DNA of 64,000 nt from Pleodorina starrii (Eukaryota; Chlorophyta; Chlorophyceae; Chlamydomonadales; Volvocaceae): the NCBI GenBank assembly GCA_030267565.1, contig BRXU01000004.1, positions 6,135,001-6,199,000 on the forward strand, written 5' to 3'. Under the pieces are notes generated by a model, which worked only from the letters and a program-made list of their open reading frames with translations, ran no database searches and was not told the origin of the DNA. Below, in pieces: positions 15,001 to 26,861 of this stretch. How positions within the stretch are numbered: the first letter of the stretch is position 1; the number at the start of each line of letters is the position of its first letter. Position numbers and translations under genes: made by a program.

Positions 15001-17226
15001 AGAACTGGTAGTCTACTGGTACCGTGGTAGTCTACTGGTACCATGGCAGTCTACTGGTACCATGGCAGTCTACTGGTACCATGGTAGTCTATAGGTACCT
15101 TAGTAGTCTACTGGTACCATGGCAGTCTACTGGTACAGTAGGAGTCTACTGGTGCCGTGGTAGTCTACTGGTACCGTGTTAGTCTACTGGTAGAACTGGT
15201 AGTCTATTGGTACCGTGGTAGTCTACTGGTACAAATGGTAGTCTACTAGTACAGTAATACTCTACTGGTACCGTGGTAGCCAACTGGTACCGTGGTAGTC
15301 TACTGGTACCGTGGTAGTCTACTGGTACCATAGTAGTCTACGGGTACCATAGTAGTCTACGGGTACCATGGGTACCGTGGTAGTCTACTGGTAACATTAG
15401 TAGTCTACTGGTACAGAAGTAGTCTACAGGTACCATGGTGGTCTCCTGGTACCGTGGTAGTCTACTGGTACCATGGTAGTCTACTGGTACCATGGTAGTC
15501 TACTGATACCATGGTAGTCTACTGGTACAGTAGGATTCTACTGGTACAACTGGACGTAGTCTGGTAACGATGTAGGGCTGTAAACAGGTAAACTACTTAG
15601 CCTCAGATTGGTTTCGCTCCGATAGGCTTGGCTTCGTAAAAGAAACAATTCTTCTCCCAAGTCCCCCTCCAGCATTGTCTTATATCATGTTTTGCTTGGT
15701 GGGTGGAAGCGAATTTGTGGCCCGTAGTAGCATACTGGATATACTGGAACCATGATAATCAACTTATACCGTGTTAATCTACTGGTAAAATGGAAGTCTA
15801 CTGGTACCCGTGTATTCTACTGGTACCGTGCCAGTCTACTGGTGCCATGGTAGTCTACTGGTACCGTAGTAGTCTACTGGTACCGTGGTAGTCTACTGGT
15901 ACCATGGCAGTCTACTGGTACCATGGCAGTCTACTGGTACCGTCGCAATCTACTGGTACCACTAGTAGTCTACTGGTACCATGGTAGTCTACTGGTACCG
16001 TGGTAGTCTACTGGTACAACTGGTAGTCTACTGTTACCGTAGTAGACTACTGGTAAAACTGGTAGTCTACTGTTACCGTAGTAGTCTACTGGTACCATGG
16101 TAGTCTACTGGGACCGTGGTAGTCTACAGATACCGTGGTAGCCAACTGGTACCGTGGTAGTCTACTGGTACCATAGTAGTCTACTGGTACCGTGCTAGTC
16201 TACTGGTACCATGGTAGTCTACTGGTACCGCAGTAGTCTACTGGTACCGTAGTAGTCTACTGGTACCGTGGTAGTCTACTGGTACCACTGGTAGTCTACG
16301 GGTACCGTAGTACCACTGGTAGTCTACGGGTACCGTAGTAGTCTACTGGTACCGTGGTAGTCTACTGGTGCCACTGGTAGTCTACGGGTACCGTACAAGT
16401 CTATTGGTACCATGGTAGTCTACTGGTACCATAGTAGTCTACTGGTACCGTGGTTGTCTACTTGTACCATGGCAGTCTACTGGTACCACTAGTAGTCTAC
16501 TGGTACCGTGGTAGTACACTTGTACCATGGCAGTCTACTGGTACCGTGGCAGTCTACTGGTACCACTAGTAGTCTACTGGTACCATGGTAGTCTACTGGT
16601 ACCGTGGTAGTCTACTGGTACAACTGGTAGTTTACTGGTACAACTGGTAGTCTACTGTTACCGTAGTAGTCTACAAGTAGAACTGGTAGTCTACTGTTAC
16701 CGTAGTAGTCTACTGGTACCGTGGTAGTCTACTGGTACCATGGCAGTCTACTGGTACCATGGTAGTCTACTGGTACCGTGGTAGTCTACTGGTACAACTG
16801 GTAGTCTACTGTTACCGTAGTAGTCTACTGGTAGAACTGGTAGTCTACTGGTACCGTAGTAGTCTACTGGTACCATGGTAGTCTACTGGTACCGTGGTAG
16901 TCTACAGATACCGTGGTAGCCAACTGGTACCGTGGTAGTCTACTGGTACCGTGGTAATCTACTGGTACCATAGTAGTCTACAGGTACCATGGGTACCGTG
17001 GTAGTCTACTGGTAACACTAGTAGTCTACTGGTACCGTGGTAGTCTATTGGTACCATGGTAGTCTCCTGGTACAATGGTAGTCTACTGGTAACACTAGTA
17101 GTCTACTGATACCGTGGTAGTCTACAGGTACCATGGTAGTCTACTGGTACCGTAGTAGTCTACTGGTACCATAGTAGTCTACTGGTACCGTGGTAGTCTA
17201 CTGCTACCACTGGTAGTCTACTGGTA
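1..17226. repeat. 19-20 bp minisatellite in ~2.04 kb higher-order repeats
   Basis: The array is built from a 19-20 bp unit close to TAGTCTACTGGTACCGTGG; most units carry the palindrome GGTACC. Common variants end in ACCATGG, ACCACTGG, ACAACTGG or ACCGTAG. Units are ordered into higher-order repeats: a 153 bp unrelated core recurs eight times at spacings of 2041, 2041, 2093, 1834, 2031, 2042 and 2041 bp. By eye, neighbouring repeats are nearly identical, so homogenisation looks recent. The array already runs at base 1, so its left end is outside the window. Frequent TAG and TAA triplets close most frames; the two identical 71-codon open stretches at 803-1018 and 12885-13100 are the same repeat variant and not genes. 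It could be subtelomeric, pericentromeric or an interstitial satellite; nothing here decides. Confidence 0.97.
1448..1600. repeat. 153 bp non-repetitive core of the higher-order repeat (first of 8)
   Basis: This segment breaks the minisatellite. It is less GC-rich than the surrounding genes and contains no 19 bp units. Further copies lie at 3489-3641, 5530-5682, 7623-7775, 9457-9609, 11488-11640, 13530-13682 and 15571-15723, and by eye they are essentially identical. On the right each is followed by a degenerate stretch (GCATACTGGATATACTGG and decayed units) before regular units resume. Bases just left of the core read TACTGATG in copies 1, 2, 5, 6 and 7 but TAACGATG in copies 3, 4 and 8, a useful type marker. 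No coding frame or RNA fold was recognised. It may be captured sequence that became part of the amplified unit. Confidence 0.9.
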
Positions 17227-17228
17227 GT

Positions 17229-18044
17229 CCCAGCCGCGACCCATGGGCCCAGCCGCGGCCCATGGGCCCAGCCGCGGCCCATGGGCCCAGCCGCGGCCCA
17301 TGGGCCCAGCCGCGGCCCATGGGCCCAGCCGCGGCCCATGGGCCCAGCCGCGGCCCATGGGCCCAGCCGCGGCCCATGGGCCCAGCCGCGGCCCATGGGC
17401 CCAGCCGCGGCCCATGGGCCCAGCCGCGGCCCATGGGCCTAGCCGCGGCCCATGGGCCTAGCCGCGACCCATGGGCCCAGCCGCGACCCATGGGCCCAGC
17501 CACGACCCATGGGCCCAGCCTCGACCCATGGGCCCAGCCTCGACCCATGGGCCCAGCCTCGGCCCATGGGCCCAGCCTCGGCCCATGGGCCCAGCCTCGG
17601 CCCATGGGCCCAGCCGCGGCCCAGCGGCCCTGCCGCGGCCCATGGGCCCAGCCTCGACCCATGGGCCCAGCCTCGGCCCATGGGCCCAGCCGCGGCCCAT
17701 GGGCCCAGCCGCGACCCATGGGCCCAGCCTCGACCCATGGGCCCAGCCTCGGCGCATGGGCCCAGCCTCGGCCCATGGGCCCAGCCTCGGCCCATGGGCC
17801 CAGCCTCGGCCCATGGGCCCAGCCTCGGCGCATGGGCCCAGCCTCGGCCCATGGGCCCAGCCGTGGCCCATGGGCCCAGCCGCGGCCCATGGGCCCAGCC
17901 GCGACCCATGGGCCCAGCCTCGGCCCATGGGCCCAGCCTCGACCCATGGGCCCAGCCTCGGCCCATGGCCCAGCCTCGACCCATGGGCCTAGCCTCGACC
18001 CATGGGCCCAGCCTCGACCCATGGGCCCAGCCTCGACCCATAGG
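17229..18044. repeat. second 19 bp minisatellite, GC-rich, ~43 units
   Basis: About 43 tandem copies of a unit close to CCCATGGGCCCAGCCGCGG. The left third is nearly uniform. The right two thirds mix CCGCGG, CCTCGG, CCTCGA and CCGCGA variants, with a few shortened units (near 17622 and 17968). The unit contains overlapping palindromes (CCATGG, GGGCCC, CCGCGG). It has no stop codon in any frame on either strand, which explains the long open frames here; their peptides are simple repeats that shift frame every 19 bases and I do not regard them as genes. The unit shares its 19 bp length, but no evident sequence, with the array to its left. Confidence 0.95.
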
Positions 18045-20038
18045 CCCGGAATTTAACCCGTTCGTTTGGCCGGTCGAATGATTCTTCGGTTTGGCTCGGG
18101 TCAGTACCGGGGCCCATTCCCGCGCCGAGGCGGCCGGGGCCTGTGGCCTGCACTTTGATGCAACAGCATTTGCCGTACCCAGGCGCTCGATGCCGGGTGG
18201 TACCTTCGTCCAGTTCGTCCGGCCGGCCGAACGAATGACGGCCCCGGAGGGGCCGTTCGTCCGCCAGCCAACGAGCGAAGCGGGCCAAAACGGGCTCCTT
18301 TCGTCCACAGGAACGAAAGCCCAAACTGAAGATACGAACACTGCCCCAGACGTCCGAGGGTCGGCGGCTGTCGCAACCAGTCAAAACGTTGTGTCAGTCA
18401 TTTCGCGACAGCTGCTGCTGCTGCTGACTGCCATGTGCCGTCCAACCCCCGGCGGCATGCATGCCGGCCGCAACGCCACTTCTGGAGGGAGCGCTGCTGC
18501 TCTTGTGTTCCGTGACTATCCAATGCCACTTTGACCGACCCGGTGGCTGTCCGGGCGGATGGGACCCGTGAACCGGCCTAAATGTCAATTATTCGGTCAC
18601 GCCACGTCTTCAAATATTTGGGGATATGTGACAACCCAGGAATGATGCCAGGCGGTATGATATGGGCTGAGCAAACTTCCTAGCCTATTCGCCCAGCTGC
18701 CGCCAAATGCAGGATGTTTGCAAGATGGCGGCAGATTTGTATTGTCAGCGCCGGGTCCAACCGTTAATGAGCATCGCGCATATATCCTGACACAATTCTG
18801 CTGCAACTGGATGATGAAGCAGACTCTGATAAATATATCATGGGAACGACACACTCCTGTCAACTAGGCGGACAGGTTTTCTGCCTGCCAGCTGAAAGAC
18901 AGCGCCGACAGGCGCCGACGAAGGCAACGGGGAAACGCTCACGTGAACGAGGTGTCGTGACTGACGGAACATTGGAATGTACCTTGCAACATACATCTTT
19001 GTCCTTCCCAGTTTTTGTACCGGCATACTGTCTGTTCATTCTCGAGATCGCCGCGCGGCATTTCATTCTTCGGACCCGCGGGACGTAGGGAGGATGACTT
19101 GCAGCCAACGCCCTCATTTTGCCCACCATTGATTGAACAAGCGGCAAAAGCTGATCACAGACGCAAGCTAGATTCATACAAAGGAATTTTATACCGTGGC
19201 CTTGTCGCAAGACCCGACCTCGTGCCAAAGACGTCATCGGGCCTTGGGGCTCCGTACCGGCGGCAGTCATTTTTCATTCGCCGCTGCATCCACGTCGCAA
19301 CCCTGTTTTCCTGATTAAATAAGGACAGTCAGTATAAATTGTTTGCCTCTTCAGTATTATGGCTTCACACTAGCGCCTTCCTTCCATCAACCGCTTGCAG
19401 ACCACGCTTTTAAAGCAGCAGCAGCCACCCAGCAAGGCGCAGCAGTTCCATTTCTGCCCTAGGTGGTTCTAAGCGGATCTGCAGCGAAGAGATCCGGGTG
19501 CCGAACGCCGTTTCGGCGGCGGAGCGCTCGCCTCTAGCCTCTCGCCCGAAACGCCCCCAAGGGGCGCGCGGCGCGGCCAGCAGCCAGTCGCGGCCCACGT
19601 GCCGAGGAAGTGGCAAGGGCACAGCCGCATTGCGGGGCCCCAATCGCCGACCTCGACCTCTTGCCTGGCTGCTCCATCTGCGCATTCTTCAGCGCCAGCA
19701 CTCCATTGCGCGAGCAGCTCGCAGCCGGGAAACGCTCCTCTTCCTCCTCGCGGGCCTCCCATCTGCGAAACGCTCTCCCGTCCCAGATAGCGCCGCCGAC
19801 ACAAAATCTGTCAACCGACCGACCGACGGACACAAAAACCAAGACTTTGGAGCTGCGTTCATCAACGACCCATTGATCAACCAACCGCATTCCAAAGGGC
19901 CATTACATTGCTTCGCCATTTCCACTTCCTAACGCCAACAGCGGCAGCCGCAGCGCCAGCCGCAGCGACAGCCGTAGCAACGGTACCAGCCCCAGTAACA
20001 GCAGCAGCAGCCCTTGTCCCTCCCTCCCCAAAGCCGCC
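18045..20038. other. gene-free stretch, probable P450 upstream region
   Basis: No conserved coding frame was recognised. Contents: imperfect inverted repeats rich in GGCCGGCC near 18208-18232 and a GGCCCCGGAGGGGCC palindrome near 18240-18255; a short CTG run near 18411; an AT-richer patch (TATAAAT near 19332) that could hold a distant promoter element; and, immediately before the P450 start, a 5' leader of repeated GCAGC/CAACAGC motifs (about 19930-20035). The start codon context GCCGCCATG fits efficient initiation. The transcription start was not identified. Confidence 0.5.
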
Positions 20039-23000
20039 ATGTCGAGTACCTGGGAGGAGCTGTGCTTCTACGGCCAGTTGGCCTCGATGATTTTTGCGCC
20101 CAAGTACGACCTGCCCCGAGTGCCGGGCCCACCGGGCAGCTTTGCGCTGGGCAACATTACGGCGGTCATGCGGCCCGACTATCACGTGCAGGTGGTTGGC
20201 TGGTTGGGTGGTTGGGTGGTTGGTGCGAGTGACCCGTGGGTCGCCGGATCGGCGGATGTGGCGGGGGCGGGTGTAAAGTTGCCTGGGTTAGGGGTTACGC
20301 ACATTCGAGAGCATGTAGCGCACATCCACATGTCAAGGTGTATACAGTAAACGCGGACGTGACACAGTATAGTGGGGGTCGAGGTGGAGGCGGTGTTGGC
20401 TGGCTGGCTGGCTGCGGCCAGGTGGGGGTTGCGTTGGAGGGGGTTGGCACTTGGCAGAAGGGGAGCGGAGGGAGGGAGGGAAAGGGAGGGGCCGTGATGA
20501 GGGGGCCTGGGGAGGGGCTGCCGGGTCGCGCCGGGGCAAGCAGGCAGGCTGGTGCCGGTGTCCGTGCGCGCATGTACGTCGGAAGAGCCCTGCCAGGTCA
20601 AGGCAGGGCAGGGCAGACGTCATCGACCCCTCCCCGCACGAGACCGCGAACTGAAACCGCTACACGAACGCAAGCCGTTGCATAACACGAAGCCCATCCA
20701 CGACGAGGTTTCCCGGTTTTAGGGTTTTCCGGTTTTCCGACAACGTGAATGCCCCATCGGCCTCATTGCTGCTGCTATCGCGCTGCCGAACCGCAGATGC
20801 TGGAGTGGGCGAACCAGTACGGCGGCGTGTACAAGTTCAGTCTGGGTTTCCAGTGGGTGGTGGTGGTCAGTGACCCGCGGGTCGCGGTGCAGGTGAGGCG
20901 GGAGGCCGTGTGTGTGTGTGTGTGCGTACTTCTGTGGGGGAAGAAGGTGGTGTGGGCGCACATCTCTCCGGATAGTGTGGCTTGGGTACAAAAGTGATGC
21001 ACACATGCACACATGCACACACACACGCACTGGCATTACGGTGTTCCCCGCGCCGCCTCCCCGCGTACTTTCCCCACCTCTCCCTCCCCCATTTCATCCC
21101 CGCAGGTCCTCGGCCGCGGCCCCGGCTCAATCCCTCGCAAGTGCGTCGGCTACAAGTTCTTCGATCTGGTACGACACGCCGCAGAAAAAGGGAATCCAGG
21201 GACCGGGAGGTTACCTTGCTGTTCTGTGCTGTCATGAACCACGGGCCAACCAAGAACCAACCTCGCAGCCGGCTACTATAAACACAAACACACCTCAAAT
21301 CATTGCGTCACAACACCGCGCGATGTGATGCGTCTTGCCCCACCGCCGCCCCGCACGCGTTTTGCCTCCGCTTCCGCGGCCCCCTTCACCCTCGGCCCCT
21401 TTCGCGCCTCACTTGGGTTTCGTCTTCATTGCCCCCACCTCCCCCCTCCGCCCCCCAGGCCACCAACGCCGAGGGCGCTCATAGCTTCTTCACCACCAGT
21501 GACGAGGCGCAATGGGCGGCGGTGCGAAAGGCCGCGGCGGCGGGATTCAGCTCCGCAAACGTCAGGTGGGTGGGTGCCGGATGGGTGGTGACTGGATGGG
21601 TGGGTGGGTGGGATGGCACCCATCCGGGTGGGCCCCCGCTGGTTGCGGCTACCTTAGTGCCCCCAACGCGCGTCCTTCTCCCCACCTGTGTAACCCCCTC
21701 TATTTTCCAGGAACTGCGCCTTTGCCCGGTTTTGTAGAAACCTCTTCAATGTCGGTTAAACCAACAACGCATCGTTCCGTTTTCCGTTGTGTACGACGAC
21801 GACAATCGCAGGAAGGCCTTCCCCATCGCGCTGCGCCACGCCCGCCTGGTGGCTTCCTCCCTGGACCCCTCCGCACCCCCCGACCCCAACAACCCCTACA
21901 CGGCGCTCCTCCACCACCACAATCACCATAACCACTTCAATCACCACAATCACCATCACGGCAGCCAGAGCCACCACAACCAGCAAGGCAACAACCCTAC
22001 ACTCCAACAGCCGCAGTCGCAGTCGCCGCAGCTGCAACCCCGCTCCGGAACCGCCTCCCCACCAGCTCCAGCGTCAACTACCGGCGGCAGCAGCGGCGGC
22101 GGCGGCAGCGGCGGCAGCGGCGGCGGTGGGCCCAGCAGCGCCTCCGCGGACGGCCGCCTCCCGCCCAACGTGGCCATCGGCGGCGTCTTCGAGAACAGCA
22201 GCAGCAGCAGCAGCGGCGGCGGCGGCGGCGACGCGACCGCGAAACCAGTGGCGCAGCTGCCACCCAGCGCCGTTACCGCAGAGGGGAGACCCAGCGGCCG
22301 CAGCGCGGTTCCGGAGCGCGGCCTCAGGCGCGGCTTCCTGTCGCGGCTGCTGTACTTGGGCAGCCCCGCCACCGGCCGTGCCGCCGCCCGCAACAGCAGC
22401 CCTCAACCGGACAGCGCCGCCGCCGACACTCCTGTCGGTCTTGACAGTGGCGGTGGGGCGCCCAGCGCCTCGGCGGCGGAGCCCTGGGCGCCCGGGGAGG
22501 AGGACGAGGAGGCGGCTGCGCCGCCGCGCCCATGCACCTGCGGCAACTGCGGCCGCGACGGGTTGAGGGCACAGCCCGGGGCCGTCGCCGCCGCAACGGA
22601 CATGTGCAGGGCGACATCGCACCCGATCCCCATTGGCAGCGACAGCGGCAGCGACGACGGCGGCGGCGACCGCACCGACGGCGGCGGCGACCGCACCGAC
22701 GGCGACGCCGGCAGCAGCGACTGCGACGTCGGCAGCGTCAGCTGCGTCGGCGGCGCGAGCGCCTCCGGGAGCGCCGTCACGGCGGCCGCCACTGCCGCCG
22801 CCGCCACTTGCAATGGCTCCGTCGCCAGCGACTGCGCCGCCGGCGTTGCGCGCCGCGCCGACGGCATCAGCACCAGCGCCGGTGGCGGCGGCGCCGACGG
22901 CGGTGGCACTGAAGGCGGCGGCGGCAGCGCCGACGGCGGCGGTGGCGGCGTGCTGGCTGACATCCAGGAGCATTTGGAGCTGAGCATGCTGCATGTGTTC

Positions 23001-25829
23001 GTCGAGGCGCTGTTCGACATCCAACCGGAGGACTTTCCGGGTACGGCAGTGTACGGAAGTTTACGGAACGTACAGCGACGGTGCGGACAGAGAGAGTAGA
23101 CCACACGCGGCCTTGCATATCAATGGACAAGCTGTCGTGCGGTGCATTAACCCGAACACCCGACCCTTCCGCTCATCTTGCCTTGCACGCCACTGCCCGC
23201 CACCCTCGCGCCCTCACCCTCCCCTCCCCTCCCCTCTCCTCTCTCTCCTCTGCCCTCCGCTCCCCTCCCCTCCCCTCCGCTCCCCCCAGGTCGTCAGGTG
23301 GCTGCCGACATGAATCTGGTGTTGGAGGAGGCCAACGAGCGACTCAAGGTACCGCTGAGGAAGGTGGCCATGGCGCTGAGGCAGCCGATGGTGGGTCAGG
23401 GGGTGGGGGGACCCCGGGGGCGGGGGGCGGGGGGCGGGGGGTCGGTGTGCGTATGGGTCGGGCTGGCGGGTGCGGGGTTCGGTGCGGTGCGGGGGTCAGG
23501 GGATGTGAGAGCCTGTTTTCAATCCATCGCCAAGCAGTGCTTCCCAAGCAGTGCCGAAGATCGATGGGCCTGCGTCATTGAGGTGCCGCTTTGCGATATT
23601 TTGGAGGGAGGGAAGAGCAGGGGCCGAAGGAGTGCTGGTGTTGCTGCGTTGGGGAGCAAGGTGGCCAGAGGACACAAGAACTCGTAATGAAACAAAACAT
23701 TGCGCCGTTGGATCAAGTGTGGGGGGTGCATCTCCGACTTCCACAATCTCTTCGAACTTTGTGAACATCTCCGCTGTCTAGTCCCTCCCCTCCGCTCCTT
23801 CCTCCCTCCTCCCCTCCCCATTCCCTCCTCCCTCCCCTCCCCTCCCCTTCCCTCACCCCACTCCCCTCCGCGGCCCCGGGGCGCAGGCCCAGGCGCGCGT
23901 CCGCGCAGCGCAGCTCCGCCTCGCCAAAGTGTACGGCAACATGTACGACACCATCCGCAGCCGCGGCCCGCCGGCCGACGGGCTGACCGACCTCTGGGCG
24001 GGCCTGGCGCGGCTTCGGCACCCCTCCAGCGGCTCCCCGCTGAGCCGCTCTCAGCTGGTGCCCGAGATCGGTGCACTGATGATGGCGGGCTTCGACACGT
24101 CGTCGCACTCGGTGGCGTGGGTGCTGTTTGCGCTGGCTTCCTGGCCGGAGGTGCAGCAGCGGGTGCGAGGGGAGCTGGAGGCGCGAGGCCTGGTGGCGGG
24201 GGCCGACGGTGAGAGTTGGGGCAGTGGGGACGTCCGTGGGGTGGGGTTAGGGTTTTAGGAGGTCGGGTGGCGGGCGGGCCGCGCCGCGCCTTGCGGTCTA
24301 CGGGCGTTGAAAAAAGAGAGGTCGCTCGGTGGAGCCGCGGTTGTGGGTGACGTGGGTGAAGTAAATAGGGCTGTGACTTGGCGGCTGTGAGTGAAACTTT
24401 GACGCTCTCTCGAGTCGCCTCACGCGTGTGTGACGTGTGCAAAGCTGCGAGGCACACAAGTTGCTATATCTGCAGGTTTATGGTGAAAATGCGAAACATG
24501 GATGGCAGGTACGGCAGCTTTGGAGATGCGGCCCTGATGGCGCATCCGCCGCCGCCACCGGCACCGTTGCGGCATTCGCGCAGCTCCTCGCCGCCCGCGA
24601 TCTCGCTCCACCTGTACTCCCCAGCCGCCTCCTTTATGTCCCTCCTCCCTCCTCCTCTCCTCTCTTCATCCGAAGCCGAGTCCCAAACCCCTGTCCTCCC
24701 GTGCCCACCCCTCCCAGGCTCCCCGCCCCGGGATCCCTCCCTGGACGACCTGTCCCAGCTGCCGTACCTCAATGCCGTAATCGACGAGACCATGCGCATG
24801 TTCCCCGTCGCGGCGACCGCCTCCGTACGGTACGTGGGCACATGGAGCCGTACTCGTGATGTGTAAAAGACTATTTTCTGTTCACACTGGGCTTACCTGC
24901 TGCGTGTCTACACGCTTCCTCCTACGCTATTGAGTTCTCTGACGCACCGAGCCCTCCTGCTGCTGCCTCGCCGATCCATCCCTTCGCCGCGGTATCGTTT
25001 TATCAAACCCCGCCGCCGCGGCGCGAATAAACCGGCACGTACCCCGTGCCTCTGCCCGCCGCCGCAGGGAGGTCACCCAACCCACCCGCGTGGGCGATTA
25101 CGTCATCCCCCCTGGAGTCATCGTGTGGCCAATGCTGTACGCGCTGCACAACAGCGTCCACAATTGGGACCGACCCGAAGAGTTCAGACCGGAGCGCTGG
25201 CTGGCGGCTGGCGGAGGCGGCGGAGCCGGAGGGGCCGGCGGAGGCGGCGGCTCCTCGCCACCGTCGACGCCACGAAGCCGGGACGCGACGGCGGCGGTCT
25301 CGGAAACAGAGGCGCCGCCGGGCGAGACCGCCGCCGCCGCCACCGCCGCCAGCGGCGGCGGTGGCGGCGGTGCTGGCGGCAAGCGCTTCATGCCGTTCAG
25401 CGATGGGATGAAGAGCTGCCTGGGCCAGGTATGTACGACAGAAAGGGGACCAGGAAGGGCACACACACGCGGGGGCTCCATCGTGCCAGTGGGGTGTAAG
25501 CCGGCGCCGCAGCAGTCCTATGGAAACGTGCCGTATTATTACCTCGTGGTTTGACTGTCCTTCCTTCCCTTACTTTCCTTCCTTCCCTTCCCTTCCTTTC
25601 TTCCCTCCCTCAGGCTCTGGGCCTTATGGAGGTTCGCACCATGCTGGTGGTGCTGCTGGGCCGCTACGTCTTCCAACTGGATCCCTCCATGGGCGGTCTT
25701 GAGGCGGTACGGCGCAACATGATCATGAGCCTCACGCTCAAGATCAAGGGAGGGCTGCGGCTGCTGGCCACGCCGCTGAGGGCCGCAGCTGGGGCCACTG
25801 CCGGCGCAGACGGCGGCATCGGCGGGTGA
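20039..25829 (+). CDS. cytochrome P450 with a large low-complexity insert
   Basis: Haem-thiolate monooxygenase. Exons: 20039-20191, 20797-20892, 21106-21168, 21459-21565, 21812-23040, 23290-23390, 23887-24208, 24718-24829, 25068-25428, 25614-25829, giving 919 aa with consistent phases. Visible motifs: Pro-rich PRVPGPPG hinge (~residues 26-33), I-helix AGFDTS (650-655), K-helix ETMR (714-717), PERW (769-772), haem loop FSDGMKSCLG with Cys845 (Lys replaces the usual Arg). The N-terminus has no obvious membrane anchor. Between the D- and E-helix-like segments lies about 370 residues rich in His, Ser, Gly and Ala (roughly 160-525), including a His/Asn cluster; a second Gly/Ala insert (~774-833) separates PERW from the haem loop. 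Typical P450s are ~500 aa, so the inserts explain the excess. Substrate and CYP family are not assigned. Intron 4 (21566-21811) and the weaker splice sites would benefit from RNA support. Confidence 0.9.
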
Positions 25830-26856
25830 CCACCCAGCGGCGGCGGCGGCGGCGGCGGACGGACGGATAGCGTGTTTGTCGTATTAAGTTGCCGTTGCTG
25901 GCGGTTGTGTCGGGAAGGGGCGGGAGTTCAAGAAGGTTTGCGGCGTGGGGCCTCGGGGGCTTGCAGCGTGAGATATGCGGAGAAGCGGGGGTCGGCGGAG
26001 GGGGAAGCTGGCTTTGCGGGGTGGTATGCGGGGTAGCACCTGCGCCAGGTAGTGGCGTCAGGGACTTCGCCCTTCACACTGGGCTTGCGCTTCCCCCTTG
26101 TGGCTGGGCACGTCGCTGCCAGCAATGCGGTTGGAGTGCCCTGTCTTTTGTCCTCTGGCCAGTGCGTCAGTCGTCCTTTTGGTTGTTGCGATTGTTACTT
26201 TGGGCGCAAGGCCCTTGAAAAGCGGAGAGACCGTTCCGTGGTCCCAATTCGGTGCTCCTTTCTGGCCCTGCGGAGGTGCGCCCAGTAGAGTCAACAAGGC
26301 AATGGAGTCGAGAGAGAGAGAGGCTCGGAGGCAGGGCGGCTTCATTCCGGGTTTGCTGTGTGTCCCCTGCGTTGGTGCTTTGTTGTCGCCGAGTGGTGCT
26401 GACGGAGAGCTACGCTTCGAGTGGGCAGGTGGATGGGGTTGCTAGCCCACCACTTTATTCCCCATCATTCGTTTCTTTTTTGATTGCATAACATAAAAAA
26501 GAGTTCGCCGCCAGCGCTGCGCGTGCTGTATGCGAGGGTGTGTGTGTATGGCGTGTGTATACGGCGTGTGTTGCCGTACAGCGGATACTCACCAGATTCC
26601 CACCACCTCCGTGCAACAAGTGCTGCTCTTAGTCGTGCGTCCAAGCCTTTCTAGATCCGTGTCGTTCGGGTCGGACCCCAGAGAGAGAGACAAGCCGTTT
26701 GTTTTCCTTGTGCGTGAGATTCGAGTGCGCGCGTGTGAGCGCTGATAACCCCATAACCCCCCATAAAAAAGCGCAACCGTCCGCTACGACGCGGCTGCCG
26801 CGACTTGAGCGATCGGCCCTGCCCCAAACATGCTAAACGCCGTGTCGGGAAGTTTC

Positions 26857-26861
26857 TGTAA
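26857..26861 (+). terminator. candidate polyadenylation signal of the P450 gene
   Basis: TGTAA, the usual green-algal polyadenylation signal, appears here and I saw no earlier copy after the P450 stop. This implies a 3' UTR of about 1 kb, long but not unusual in Chlamydomonas relatives. The stretch 25830-26856 otherwise holds no recognised gene; it is G/T-rich with short GT and GAGA runs. Confidence 0.45.

Noticed and set aside
17160..18384. Long overlapping open frames (up to 300 codons) on both strands
   Set aside because: The 19 bp GC-rich unit has no stop in any frame, so every frame is open. No start context, splice signal or conserved domain supports translation.
18091..18534. 147-codon plus-strand open frame after the second satellite
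   Set aside because: No recognisable motif and no neighbouring exon signals; length is within chance expectation at this GC content.
20711..20730. Telomere-like TTTTAGGG
   Set aside because: A single copy here and a related one near 24246, with no tandem array; not a telomere.
21711..21756. Possible small P450 exon after the TTTTCCAG at 21703-21710
   Set aside because: It reads into a stop and cannot be joined in phase to the next segment with a good donor. Direct splicing 21565 to 21812 keeps phase and restores the expected helix sequence.
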